From NCBI GenBank assembly GCA_016124855.1, contig WGMX01000056.1, positions 1 through 64,000 on the forward strand: a stretch of 64,000 nt of DNA, given 5' to 3'. Below, in pieces: positions 42,094 to 49,496 of the stretch. The DNA comes from Anaerolineaceae bacterium. GTDB lineage: Bacteria > Chloroflexota > Anaerolineae > Aggregatilineales > Phototrophicaceae. Under the pieces are notes generated by a model. The model was given only the letters and a program-made list of their open reading frames with translations. It made no database searches and was not told where the DNA came from. The position numbers were made by a program, and so were the translations under genes. Positions within the stretch are counted from its first letter, which is position 1; the number at the start of each line of letters is the position of its first letter.

Positions 42094-42130
42094 ACCTCAC
42101 CCCCAACCCCTCTCCGCACGCAGAGAGGGG
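42094..42130. repeat. CCTCACCCCCAACCCC hairpin element, copy 3
   Basis: AACCTCACCCCCAACCCC leads into the stem CCCCTCTC (42107-42114) with GAGAGGGG (42123-42130). It lies in the leader of murC. Confidence 0.7.
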
Positions 42131-42182
42131 AGATATTCGTGTGGGGATGCTTAGGCGATTAAGCACAGTGGTAAGGTGTGAA

Positions 42183-43583
42183 TTGAAGTTACAAGCGGGA
42201 CAGCACATTTTTTTGGTGGGCATCGGCGGGTCGGGGTTATCGGCGATTGCGCGGGTGTTGTTGGGGCAGGGTTATAAAGTATCCGGTTCGGATCGCAGCC
42301 TCAACAGCCTGACCGATGCGCTGGAGCGGGATGGCGCGACTATCTACAAAGGGCATGACGCGGCGCAGATCAAAGGGGCGGATGCGCTGATTATCACGTC
42401 GGCGGTCAAGGACGATCATGTGGAGGTGGCTGCGGCAAAGGATGCTGGCATTCCCGTTTATAAGCGGCAGGATATCATGGCTGACCTGATGGAAGGCAAG
42501 ACGGTGATCGCTGTCGCAGGGACGAAGGGCAAGACGACCACCACTTCGATGATTGTCCATATCCTGCGGGAATGTGGACAAGACCCTAGCTACATCGTCG
42601 GCGGGATTATGGGCAACACCGGCACGAATGCGGGTGTGGGCAAAGGCGATGCTTTCGTGGTTGAAGCCGATGAGTACGACAATATGTTTTTGGGACTCAA
42701 GCCGGATATTGCGGTGATTACCAACATCGAGTGGGATCATCCAGATTTCTTTAAGACACCTGAGGATATGGTTGAGAGTTTCCGGCGGTTTGTGGGGTTG
42801 CTAGATGATTATCGTGGGTTATTGATAACCTGTGCGGATAATGAACTTGCTTGGGACTTGGCTCAAGAACTAATGAAAGACGGTAAATTAGCCTCAGGAT
42901 ATGGAGTTGATGACATAGGTTCTTTGCGGGCTAAAAATATAACGGTCGATACAGAGGGTTTTACAAAGTTTCAAGTTTGGACGCGCGAAAGCGATCTTCC
43001 ACTTAGTAAACCATTTTTTGCTCGAATAAATTTACCCGGTTTACATAATATACAGAATGCGCTCGCCGCAATAATGGTTGTTGCTCATGCAATACCAGCG
43101 CCAAAGTGGGCAAAAGCATTGGAAACCTTCAAGCCAACGGCGCGGCGGTTTGACTTGCGGGCGGATGTGAAGGGCATTGCGATTGTCGATGATTACGCGC
43201 ACAATCCGATGTCGATCAAAGCGGTGATTGAGGCAGCAAAGCAGCGCTATCCTGAGCGGGCGGTGTGGGCGGTGTGGCAGCCTCATACCTACAGCCGGAC
43301 GCAGGCGCTGTTCAATCAGTTTGTGACGGCGTTCGATGAGGCTGATCATGTGCTGGTGACCGATATTTATGCCGCGCGGGAAGCTCCGATTGAAGGTGTG
43401 ACCAGCGCAGCGGTGGTAGCAGCGATGCGACACAAAGATGCGCGGCATACAGCGACTTTTGCGGATACGGTCAAGGTGCTGCGTAACGAAGTGCAAGCGC
43501 CAGCGGTAATTATCATTATGAGCGCGGGCGATGCGCCGGAAATTGGCGTGGCATATTTGAAGGCGCTGCAAGAAGATGTGTAA
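42183..43583 (+). CDS. murC: UDP-N-acetylmuramate--L-alanine ligase
   Basis: 467 residues from TTG 42183 (MKLQAGQHIFLVGIGGSGLSAIAR), which follows AAGGTG; GTG 42141 would add 14 atypical residues. It joins L-Ala to UDP-MurNAc with ATP. P-loop AVAGTKGKTTTTSMIV (Lys ~117), VEADEYDNMFLGLKPDIAVITNIEWDHPDFF, LPGLHNIQNALAA, RRFDLRADVKGIAIVDDYAHNP and WAVWQPHTYSRT are all present. Bases ~42830-43135 (end of central domain to the C-terminal domain junction) are AT-rich and use ATA and TTA codons that are rare in the rest of the gene, giving a mosaic look. Confidence 0.94.
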   Translation: MKLQAGQHIFLVGIGGSGLSAIARVLLGQGYKVSGSDRSLNSLTDALERDGATIYKGHDAAQIKGADALIITSAVKDDHVEVAAAKDAGIPVYKRQDIMADLMEGKTVIAVAGTKGKTTTTSMIVHILRECGQDPSYIVGGIMGNTGTNAGVGKGDAFVVEADEYDNMFLGLKPDIAVITNIEWDHPDFFKTPEDMVESFRRFVGLLDDYRGLLITCADNELAWDLAQELMKDGKLASGYGVDDIGSLRAKNITVDTEGFTKFQVWTRESDLPLSKPFFARINLPGLHNIQNALAAIMVVAHAIPAPKWAKALETFKPTARRFDLRADVKGIAIVDDYAHNPMSIKAVIEAAKQRYPERAVWAVWQPHTYSRTQALFNQFVTAFDEADHVLVTDIYAAREAPIEGVTSAAVVAAMRHKDARHTATFADTVKVLRNEVQAPAVIIIMSAGDAPEIGVAYLKALQEDV

Positions 43584-43633
43584 TTATTCAGCGGACACGG
43601 CTTGAGTGTCCCTACAAGACATGGAAATGTGCG

Positions 43634-44548
43634 GTGATTAGACTTCCCGAACCTTATGCAGGGCGTTTGCAGCCTAATGCTTCACTCGCTCGTTATACAG
43701 CGGCTCGATTGGGTGGCACGGCAGATTTGTTGTATGTGGCGAAAGAGTCCACCGATGAGTTGGCGACGGTCGTCATGTCGGCGTGGGATCAGGGCGTTCC
43801 GGTGCGGGTATTGGGCGGCGGCGCGAACGTGCTGATCTCCGATAAAGGTGTGCGCGGATTAGTGGTCATCAACGATGTCAGTGAAGTGACATTCGGTGAT
43901 TGGCATGATGGGCGAAATGTTTCAGCAACCGGCGGTATGGGGTTGACGGTGCTGGCGCGGAAGTGTCAAACACGCGGATTAGCGGGGCTGGAATGGGCGG
44001 CGAGTGTACCGGGAACTGTGGGCGGTTCGGTGGTCAATAATGCCGGGGCGCATGGCAGCGATATACGGGCGAACTTGTGCGAGGCGGTGATTTTGGAAGC
44101 CGGACGTGGAATCCAGATTTTGACGTTGGAAGAATTGACCTACGGGTATCGCACATCGGCTCTCAAGGCGCGGGTTGATAAACGCTTTTTGGTACTGCTG
44201 GCCCAGTTTGCGCTTAAGCCCGATGATCCGGCGGCAATTCTGGCACGGATGGAACATAATGTTGCCTACCGCAAACAAACTCAGCCGCCGGGAGCCAGTT
44301 TGGGCAGCATCTTTAAAAATCCGCCGGGAGACTTTGCCGGAAGGTTAATCGAAGCAGCGGGTTTGAAAGGGCATCGCATGGGTGGGGCGCAAGTTTCGCC
44401 TTTACATGGTAATTTCTTTATCAATCGTGATAACGCGACTGCGGCGGATTACTACGCGCTTATTCGTTATGTTCAGGAGACTGTACACAAACAAACCGGT
44501 GTCAACCTTGATATGGAAGTTGAACTGGTCGGGGATTGGCAAAACTGA
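43634..44548 (+). CDS. murB: UDP-N-acetylenolpyruvoylglucosamine reductase
   Basis: 304 residues from GTG 43634. An FAD- and NADPH-dependent enzyme that reduces enolpyruvyl-UDP-GlcNAc to UDP-MurNAc. FAD-binding VRVLGGGANVLISDKGVRG, LEWAASVPGTVGGSVVNNAGAHGSDI, the catalytic-Ser segment PPGASLGSIFKNPPGDFAG, LIEAAGLKGHRMGGAQVSPLHGNFFIN and a C-terminal LDMEVELVGDW are all present. It is a type I-like arrangement of ordinary length. Downstream a 180-nt gap with its own promoter signals leads to ftsQ. Confidence 0.94.
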   Translation: MIRLPEPYAGRLQPNASLARYTAARLGGTADLLYVAKESTDELATVVMSAWDQGVPVRVLGGGANVLISDKGVRGLVVINDVSEVTFGDWHDGRNVSATGGMGLTVLARKCQTRGLAGLEWAASVPGTVGGSVVNNAGAHGSDIRANLCEAVILEAGRGIQILTLEELTYGYRTSALKARVDKRFLVLLAQFALKPDDPAAILARMEHNVAYRKQTQPPGASLGSIFKNPPGDFAGRLIEAAGLKGHRMGGAQVSPLHGNFFINRDNATAADYYALIRYVQETVHKQTGVNLDMEVELVGDWQN

Positions 44549-44582
44549 TGCATCTATTGGTTTGAAAATGTGAATCCCCCAC

Positions 44583-44597
44583 TTGTATAAAATACAA
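44583..44597. promoter_or_regulatory. Palindrome upstream of ftsQ
   Basis: TTGTAT-AAA-ATACAA, a perfect 6-bp inverted repeat about 130 nt before ftsQ and 35 nt after the murB stop. Possible operator. Confidence 0.3.
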
Positions 44598-44666
44598 TCT
44601 GCTGTACAAAGAATAATGAGGGATATTTCATCTCCCGAATATTGGTATGAGAAATTATGAAATCAA

Positions 44667-44696
44667 TTGTGAAATTCGTGAGACTTGTGGGATAAT
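44667..44696 (+). promoter_or_regulatory. Probable ftsQAZ promoter
   Basis: TTGTGA (44667-44672), 18 bp, GATAAT (44691-44696); expected transcript start ~25-30 nt before ATG 44730. Confidence 0.45.
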
Positions 44697-44729
44697 GTTG
44701 GTTACAGGCTATTTACCCAAGGCAGAACT

Positions 44730-45554
44730 ATGACATCGCGCTTGCGGGATCGACGACGCTCTTCTACCCGCGAACCGGGGATATTGCGCGGTTCAGTTGG
44801 TGCGACTCTGCCTGCCGAACGTTCAGCCGTCCAACACGGAGCGCTGCGGTTGGGGTTTACCAGTTGGCGCATGTTCAGCGGCTTTATTGTGATATCGCTG
44901 TCCATTTTGCTATTTCTCTTTTTTACAGCGGATTTCTTTTATGTCCACAGCATTGCGGTGGGCGGTCTGAAGTATATGACCAAAGAAGAAGTATTCGCGC
45001 TGACCAATATTGCCAACATGCATATTTTCTGGGTTGATCCTGCAGAAGTCAAAAGAAATATTCTGCGTTCACCAACGGTGGCGGATGCTGATGTACAGGT
45101 CGGATGGCCGCCGCAAATGGTGCAAATTGTAATCCAAGAACGTGAGCCTGCTGTTGTCTGGGTTCAATCCAGCGTGCCGACGTGGGTTGATATTCAAGGG
45201 CGGATCATGAACCAGCGCGAGGATCGGCCTGATTTGCTGAAAGTGCTTTCGGATGTGCAGGACGGCCCGCTGGGGCAAAATGTGCAGTTGAGCGTTGATA
45301 TTATCAGCGGTGCGCTACAATTAAAGGCACTTAATCCCACGATGACCACTGTGCGCTATAACCCTAGCAAAGGATTAGGTTATCAAGACTCGCGCGGTTG
45401 GTTGGCGTGGTTCGGCGTTGGTACGGATATGCCAGAGAAAATTAGTATTTATAATGCTATGGTGAATAATCTCATTAGTCGGGGCATTCAGGTGAGTGAA
45501 ATTAATATTGTGAATCCTGATGCGCCGTTTTACTCGGCATTGCGGGGGCAGTAA
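44730..45554 (+). CDS. ftsQ: Cell division protein FtsQ
   Basis: 274 residues from ATG 44730, preceded by AAGG at 7 nt (the frame is open back to 44685). A basic cytoplasmic tail (RLRDRRRSSTREPG) is followed by one membrane helix (FIVISLSILLFLFFTADFF) and a POTRA domain (YVHSIAVGGLKYMTKEEVFALTNI...VDPAEVKRNILRSPTVADADV), then the beta domain (IQEREPAVVW...WVDIQGRIM). It links early ring proteins with FtsL and FtsWI. It lies in the conserved ftsQ-ftsA-ftsZ order. Confidence 0.9.
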   Translation: MTSRLRDRRRSSTREPGILRGSVGATLPAERSAVQHGALRLGFTSWRMFSGFIVISLSILLFLFFTADFFYVHSIAVGGLKYMTKEEVFALTNIANMHIFWVDPAEVKRNILRSPTVADADVQVGWPPQMVQIVIQEREPAVVWVQSSVPTWVDIQGRIMNQREDRPDLLKVLSDVQDGPLGQNVQLSVDIISGALQLKALNPTMTTVRYNPSKGLGYQDSRGWLAWFGVGTDMPEKISIYNAMVNNLISRGIQVSEINIVNPDAPFYSALRGQ

Positions 45555-45563
45555 GTTCAACTT

Positions 45564-46808
45564 ATGCGTGACTTAGCAGTAGCACTCGACGTTGGAACGC
45601 GAAAAATTTGTGCCATTGTAGCGGAAGTGCGTCCTGACGACATTTTTGTGGTCGGTGTTGGTATTGAACCCAGCGCTGGCATGAAAAAAGGAATCGTCAA
45701 CGACATGGGTTCGCTGACAGCGGCCATTTCGGCGGCGGTGCACAAAGCCGAAAAGAGCAGTGGCTTTGATATTGCACGGGCGTTCGTCAGTGTGGCGGGC
45801 AGTCATATCGCGTCGCTCAACAGTCGGGGTGCGGTGGGGATTGTCGGGCAGCGCGGCGTGAATATTGACGACATTGATAAAGCGATGGAGTCGGCACGGG
45901 CGATTGCTATTCCCCATAATCGTGAGGTACTGCATGTTGTCCCACGCAGTTATGCTTTAGATGGTCAAGAACGGGTTCGCAGCCCGATAGGAATGCACGG
46001 TTTCCGGTTAGAAGTTGAGGCGCACATTATTACAGCTTCATCATCAAGTGTGGCGAATTTGGAGCAGTCGGTACAGCAGGCCGGTGTATCGGTTGACCGT
46101 TTTATCCTTAATCCCTTGGCCTCCGGTGATGCGGTTTTGACCCCCGAAGAACGCGAGATGGGCGTGGTCGTCATTGATATTGGCGGCGGCACGACTGATC
46201 TGGCGATTTTCATTGAAGGCACTGTTTGGCATACTGCTGTTATCCCTGTCGGTGGCGATTTGATCACCAACGATTTGACTTATGGCTTGAATGTGTCTTT
46301 TGATGTCGCGGAAGCCGTCAAGATTCATCATGGACATGCGCTGTTAAAAGCTGTTGATCCGCTGGAAACGTTCTTGATTGAACCGTTCGGTGAGGGAATG
46401 CCGATTGAGGTTGACCGGAGCGCAGTCGCGGAAATTATCGAGGCGCGCGTATCCGAGTTGTTCAATCTGGTGAAGAAAGAGATCAAACGCTCCGGATACG
46501 ATGGTATGTTACGGGCGGGCGCGGTGATTACGGGCGGATGCGCTCAATTGGCAGGGCTAAAAGATGTAGCCGCACGCGAGATGGGCTTTCCGGTGCGGGT
46601 TGCCAAGCCTGAACGTTTAACCGGCATGGCGGATGCGCTGCGTGATCCGGCTTACAGCACGAGTGTTGGCTTACTGCGAATGGGATTGAGCATGGATTCA
46701 GGCGCGCCACGCGTTTCGAATATGCAGAACAAAACGGTTTCTGGTGGGGGAATAGCAAAGGCCATTGGCGGCGTGTTTAAACGCTTGCTGCCGGATGGCG
46801 ACAGTTAA
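45564..46808 (+). CDS. ftsA: Cell division protein FtsA
   Basis: 414 residues, an actin-like ATPase that tethers FtsZ to the membrane. AVALDVGTRKICAIVAEV (phosphate 1), the SHS2 insert domain (~85-165), VVVIDIGGGTTDLAIFIEGTVWHTAVIPVGGDLITNDLTYGL (phosphate 2 and nearby) and GAVITGGCAQLAGLKDVA (adenosine motif) are all seen. The C-terminal GIAKAIGGVFKRLLPDG is the amphipathic membrane-targeting helix. It starts 9 nt after ftsQ. Confidence 0.95.
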   Translation: MRDLAVALDVGTRKICAIVAEVRPDDIFVVGVGIEPSAGMKKGIVNDMGSLTAAISAAVHKAEKSSGFDIARAFVSVAGSHIASLNSRGAVGIVGQRGVNIDDIDKAMESARAIAIPHNREVLHVVPRSYALDGQERVRSPIGMHGFRLEVEAHIITASSSSVANLEQSVQQAGVSVDRFILNPLASGDAVLTPEEREMGVVVIDIGGGTTDLAIFIEGTVWHTAVIPVGGDLITNDLTYGLNVSFDVAEAVKIHHGHALLKAVDPLETFLIEPFGEGMPIEVDRSAVAEIIEARVSELFNLVKKEIKRSGYDGMLRAGAVITGGCAQLAGLKDVAAREMGFPVRVAKPERLTGMADALRDPAYSTSVGLLRMGLSMDSGAPRVSNMQNKTVSGGGIAKAIGGVFKRLLPDGDS

Positions 46809-46818
46809 ACGGGGTATG

Positions 46819-46840
46819 AACTAGGACTTGTTACCTAGTT
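46819..46840 (+). other. Hairpin between ftsA and ftsZ
   Basis: AACTAGG pairs with CCTAGTT around ACTTGTTA, 10 nt after ftsA. No T-run; may attenuate read-through or stabilise an end. Confidence 0.4.
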
Positions 46841-46843
46841 GAT

Positions 46844-46871
46844 TTGCGAAGTTGAATGTTCTAAGTACAAT
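46844..46871 (+). promoter_or_regulatory. Possible ftsZ promoter
   Basis: TTGCGA (46844-46849), 16 bp, TACAAT (46866-46871), about 50 nt before the ftsZ start. Confidence 0.35.
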
Positions 46872-46922
46872 ACAAGATATTAAGCAATTTAGACAATTGC
46901 CTTTTGAGGAGGCTTGCACCAC

Positions 46923-48119
46923 ATGGATATGTTAACACCCGGCGAAAATTTCGCGCAAATTAAGGTAGTAGGTGTTGGCGGCGGCGGGGGAAATGCCGTT
47001 AACCGTATGATTAATGAAGGTTTGGGCGGCGTTGAGTTTATCTCCATCAACACGGATAATCAGGCGTTGATGCTGGCAAAGTCCAAAACGCGGGTGCGTA
47101 TTGGCGACAAATTAACGCGCGGGCTAGGTGCAGGCGGCAATCCTGAAATTGGACGCAAGGCTGCCGAAGAAAGCGCTGACGAGTTGTATGAAGTGCTGCG
47201 TGGTGCAGACATGATTTTCATCGCCTGCGGCATGGGCGGTGGTACTGGTACGGGTGCATCTCCGGTTGTGGCGCAAATCGCTAAAGAACTCGGCGCGCTA
47301 ACGATTGGTGTGGTGACGCGGCCTTTCAGCTTTGAAGGCACTCGCCGTCAGCAGTCGGCAGAATCGGGTATCGAAGCGCTCAAGAGCCAAGTCGATACGT
47401 TGATTGTGATCCCGAATGACCGCCTCCTTCAAATCGCTGATAAACGTGCTAGCTTGCAGCAAGCCTTCTCGCTGGCAGATGATGTGCTGCGTCAAGGTAT
47501 TCAAGGTATTTCGGAACTGATTACCGTTCCAGCGCTCATCAACCTCGACTTCGCTGATGTTCGCACGATAATGAGCGAAGGCGGCGCGGCGTTGATGGCA
47601 GTTGGTAAGGCGAATGGTGATGACCGTGCGCGTAAGGCAGCCGAGTCGGCTATCAGCAGCGGCTTGCTGGATGTGACGATTGACGGCGCACGCGGAATTC
47701 TGTTCAACATCACCGGTGGCCCGAACCTGAGCCTGTTCGAAGTGAACGAAGCAGCAGCGATTATCAAGGAAAGCGCACATCCCGAAGTCAACCTCATTTT
47801 CGGTGCTCAAATCGACGAGAATATGGGCGACGAACTGCGGATTACGGTTATCGCGACTGGTTTCGAACAAAGCCGCGCCCAACGGAAGATGGAAGCACAA
47901 TTGCAACCGCGCCAACCAGCGCGTCCGGTGCAGCAGCCTCAGCAACAGCAAATGCCACGTCCGGCAGCAGCACCGCAGCCAACAAATTTGCCGCCTGAAC
48001 AACCTTATGCGCCACCGCAACCGCGTCCGGCTCAACAGCCGCCGATGCAGGATGTTCCAGCACGGGTCTATGACGAGGATGATATTGACATTCCGACCTT
48101 CTTGCGGAAGCGGAAGTAG
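46923..48119 (+). CDS. ftsZ: Cell division protein FtsZ
   Basis: 398 residues from ATG 46923, with GAGGAGG 10 nt upstream. The tubulin-like GTPase has VVGVGGGGGNAVNRM, tubulin signature GMGGGTGTGASPVVA (Gly105-Gly111) and a T7-loop-type FADVRTIM. A Pro/Gln-rich linker (~325-380) ends in the C-terminal peptide DIDIPTFLRKRK that binds FtsA. It forms the division ring and closes the dcw cluster. A strong terminator follows. Confidence 0.97.
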   Translation: MDMLTPGENFAQIKVVGVGGGGGNAVNRMINEGLGGVEFISINTDNQALMLAKSKTRVRIGDKLTRGLGAGGNPEIGRKAAEESADELYEVLRGADMIFIACGMGGGTGTGASPVVAQIAKELGALTIGVVTRPFSFEGTRRQQSAESGIEALKSQVDTLIVIPNDRLLQIADKRASLQQAFSLADDVLRQGIQGISELITVPALINLDFADVRTIMSEGGAALMAVGKANGDDRARKAAESAISSGLLDVTIDGARGILFNITGGPNLSLFEVNEAAAIIKESAHPEVNLIFGAQIDENMGDELRITVIATGFEQSRAQRKMEAQLQPRQPARPVQQPQQQQMPRPAAAPQPTNLPPEQPYAPPQPRPAQQPPMQDVPARVYDEDDIDIPTFLRKRK

Positions 48120-48148
48120 TCTATAACTCAGTTTTTGGACGAATGAAA

Positions 48149-48185
48149 TCCCTTGCTTATGCAGGGGATTTTTGTTTGTAGGCGA
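48149..48185. terminator. ftsZ terminator; copy A of a duplicated 37-bp hairpin
   Basis: AAATCCC...GGGATTT stem with TGC/GCA inside and a T-run. The 37 bases from TCCCTTGC match copy B at 49460-49496 at roughly 33 positions. On the minus strand both encode YKQKSPA-stop, the true C-terminus of the yfhO-like gene at copy B. Confidence 0.75.
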
Positions 48186-48268
48186 TTGCTATTCGAGTGA
48201 TATACGATGCATTTACTGAGGTAGATTTGAGGTTACGATGAAAATATAGATTTCTAGAGGAATTCTTA

Positions 48269-49438
48269 ATGCGTTTAATATTAATCTTATTTCTGCTTAG
48301 TGTATCGTTTGTTTCACCACTTGCAGCGAAACAAGAAGGATGTTTAGAGTCTTTCCGTGATTCCAAAACAGTTCAGATAAATGTAAAACCCACTGTTAGA
48401 CTTGAATATGAAGACTCGCAGATTATAACAGCGTGGTATGGTGAATGTATTTTAGTTGGGACAAAGTATGGGTTGTCAATCTACGATATTCATCAACCCG
48501 ATAAGTCAATTGCTCTCGCTCATATCACAGAAAGAGCAATTGAGAACATCACAGTAAATCCACAAGATATGACGATTGCTTTTAATGTGGCTCGAGACTC
48601 AACTGTTTATTTTATCAAACCAGACAAAACGATTTTGACTTGGAAGGCGGAAGAAGATGCTATCAGAGCGATTTCGTTTTCACCCGATGGGAATTTGATG
48701 GCAGTTGCGAGCGCAAAAATTATTGATACTGAAACTGAATACGGACTCTATTATGACTCTGTAATCCATATTTTGGACGCATCACGAAATGTAATAATGA
48801 CTATTCCAAGTGACCACGATAGTAGTGCGCCAGAGACTATTGTTACTAAAACCATATTTAGTGATGATAGCAAGCATCTATTTACCTACAACCTTCGGCA
48901 GGGGTACGACAGCGATAAAGTAACCTACTGGGATATACAAACTGGCAAAAAAGTGTGGAATTATGATGATCTTTTTGAAAACTTGAAATGGATATTCGGC
49001 ACTGATCCTCTTTGGATAACCAAGGCTTCAATGAGTGATCACATTGCTGCGTTTGGAGGGAAGGACGGTGTTAATGATTGGGATGATTACAACGGAACTG
49101 CCGTCCATTTGTGGAATGTGGATACACAACAACGCTTAGGCTATGTTGCTATTTCTTACAGCAATTCAGGTAAAGATGAAGAACATCTAACTGACTTAAC
49201 ACTCAACCACGACGGTTCGATTTTGGTTACGGCACAGAATAACGGTGCTGTACGGTTCTGGGATACGAACAACGACATTGAAATCTCTAAGGGTATTCAA
49301 GAAAAATCTTCGGTTTCACAACTTCAATATGATTCGAGTGAGTGGTATTTATCTTTGCTTGCTGATAACAAAATCGTCGTGTGGGATACAGAAACTTTAG
49401 AAAAAGTATCGTCGTTTGACCCCTTAAAATCTAGCTGA
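48269..49438 (+). CDS. Secreted WD40-type beta-propeller protein
   Basis: 389 residues from ATG 48269, with AGAGGA 8 nt upstream. A signal peptide (LILFLLSVSFVSPLAAKQ) is followed by six or seven propeller blades (ISFSPDGNLMAVASA, TKTIFSDDSKHLFTYN, LTLNHDGSILVTAQNNGAVRFWD, DNKIVVWDTETLEKVSSF). Role unknown; probably protein binding at the surface. It is clearly AT-richer than ftsZ and the following gene. It sits exactly between the two copies of a 37-bp hairpin, so it looks like an insertion between ftsZ and the yfhO-like gene. Confidence 0.78.
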   Translation: MRLILILFLLSVSFVSPLAAKQEGCLESFRDSKTVQINVKPTVRLEYEDSQIITAWYGECILVGTKYGLSIYDIHQPDKSIALAHITERAIENITVNPQDMTIAFNVARDSTVYFIKPDKTILTWKAEEDAIRAISFSPDGNLMAVASAKIIDTETEYGLYYDSVIHILDASRNVIMTIPSDHDSSAPETIVTKTIFSDDSKHLFTYNLRQGYDSDKVTYWDIQTGKKVWNYDDLFENLKWIFGTDPLWITKASMSDHIAAFGGKDGVNDWDDYNGTAVHLWNVDTQQRLGYVAISYSNSGKDEEHLTDLTLNHDGSILVTAQNNGAVRFWDTNNDIEISKGIQEKSSVSQLQYDSSEWYLSLLADNKIVVWDTETLEKVSSFDPLKSS

Positions 49439-49459
49439 GTTTGCTTAGTGCTACTATAT

Positions 49460-49496
49460 TCCCTTGCTTAGGCAGGGGACTTTTGTTTATAGGTGA
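49460..49496. repeat. Copy B of the duplicated 37-bp hairpin
   Basis: TCCCTTGCTTAGGCAGGGGA then CTTTTGTTTATAGGTGA. It holds the stop codon and last codons of the minus-strand yfhO-like gene and also forms a terminator for the convergent propeller gene. Confidence 0.7.

Noticed and set aside
47298..48035. 245-codon open frame opposite ftsZ
   Set aside because: It lies wholly antisense to the conserved ftsZ frame and shows no family features.
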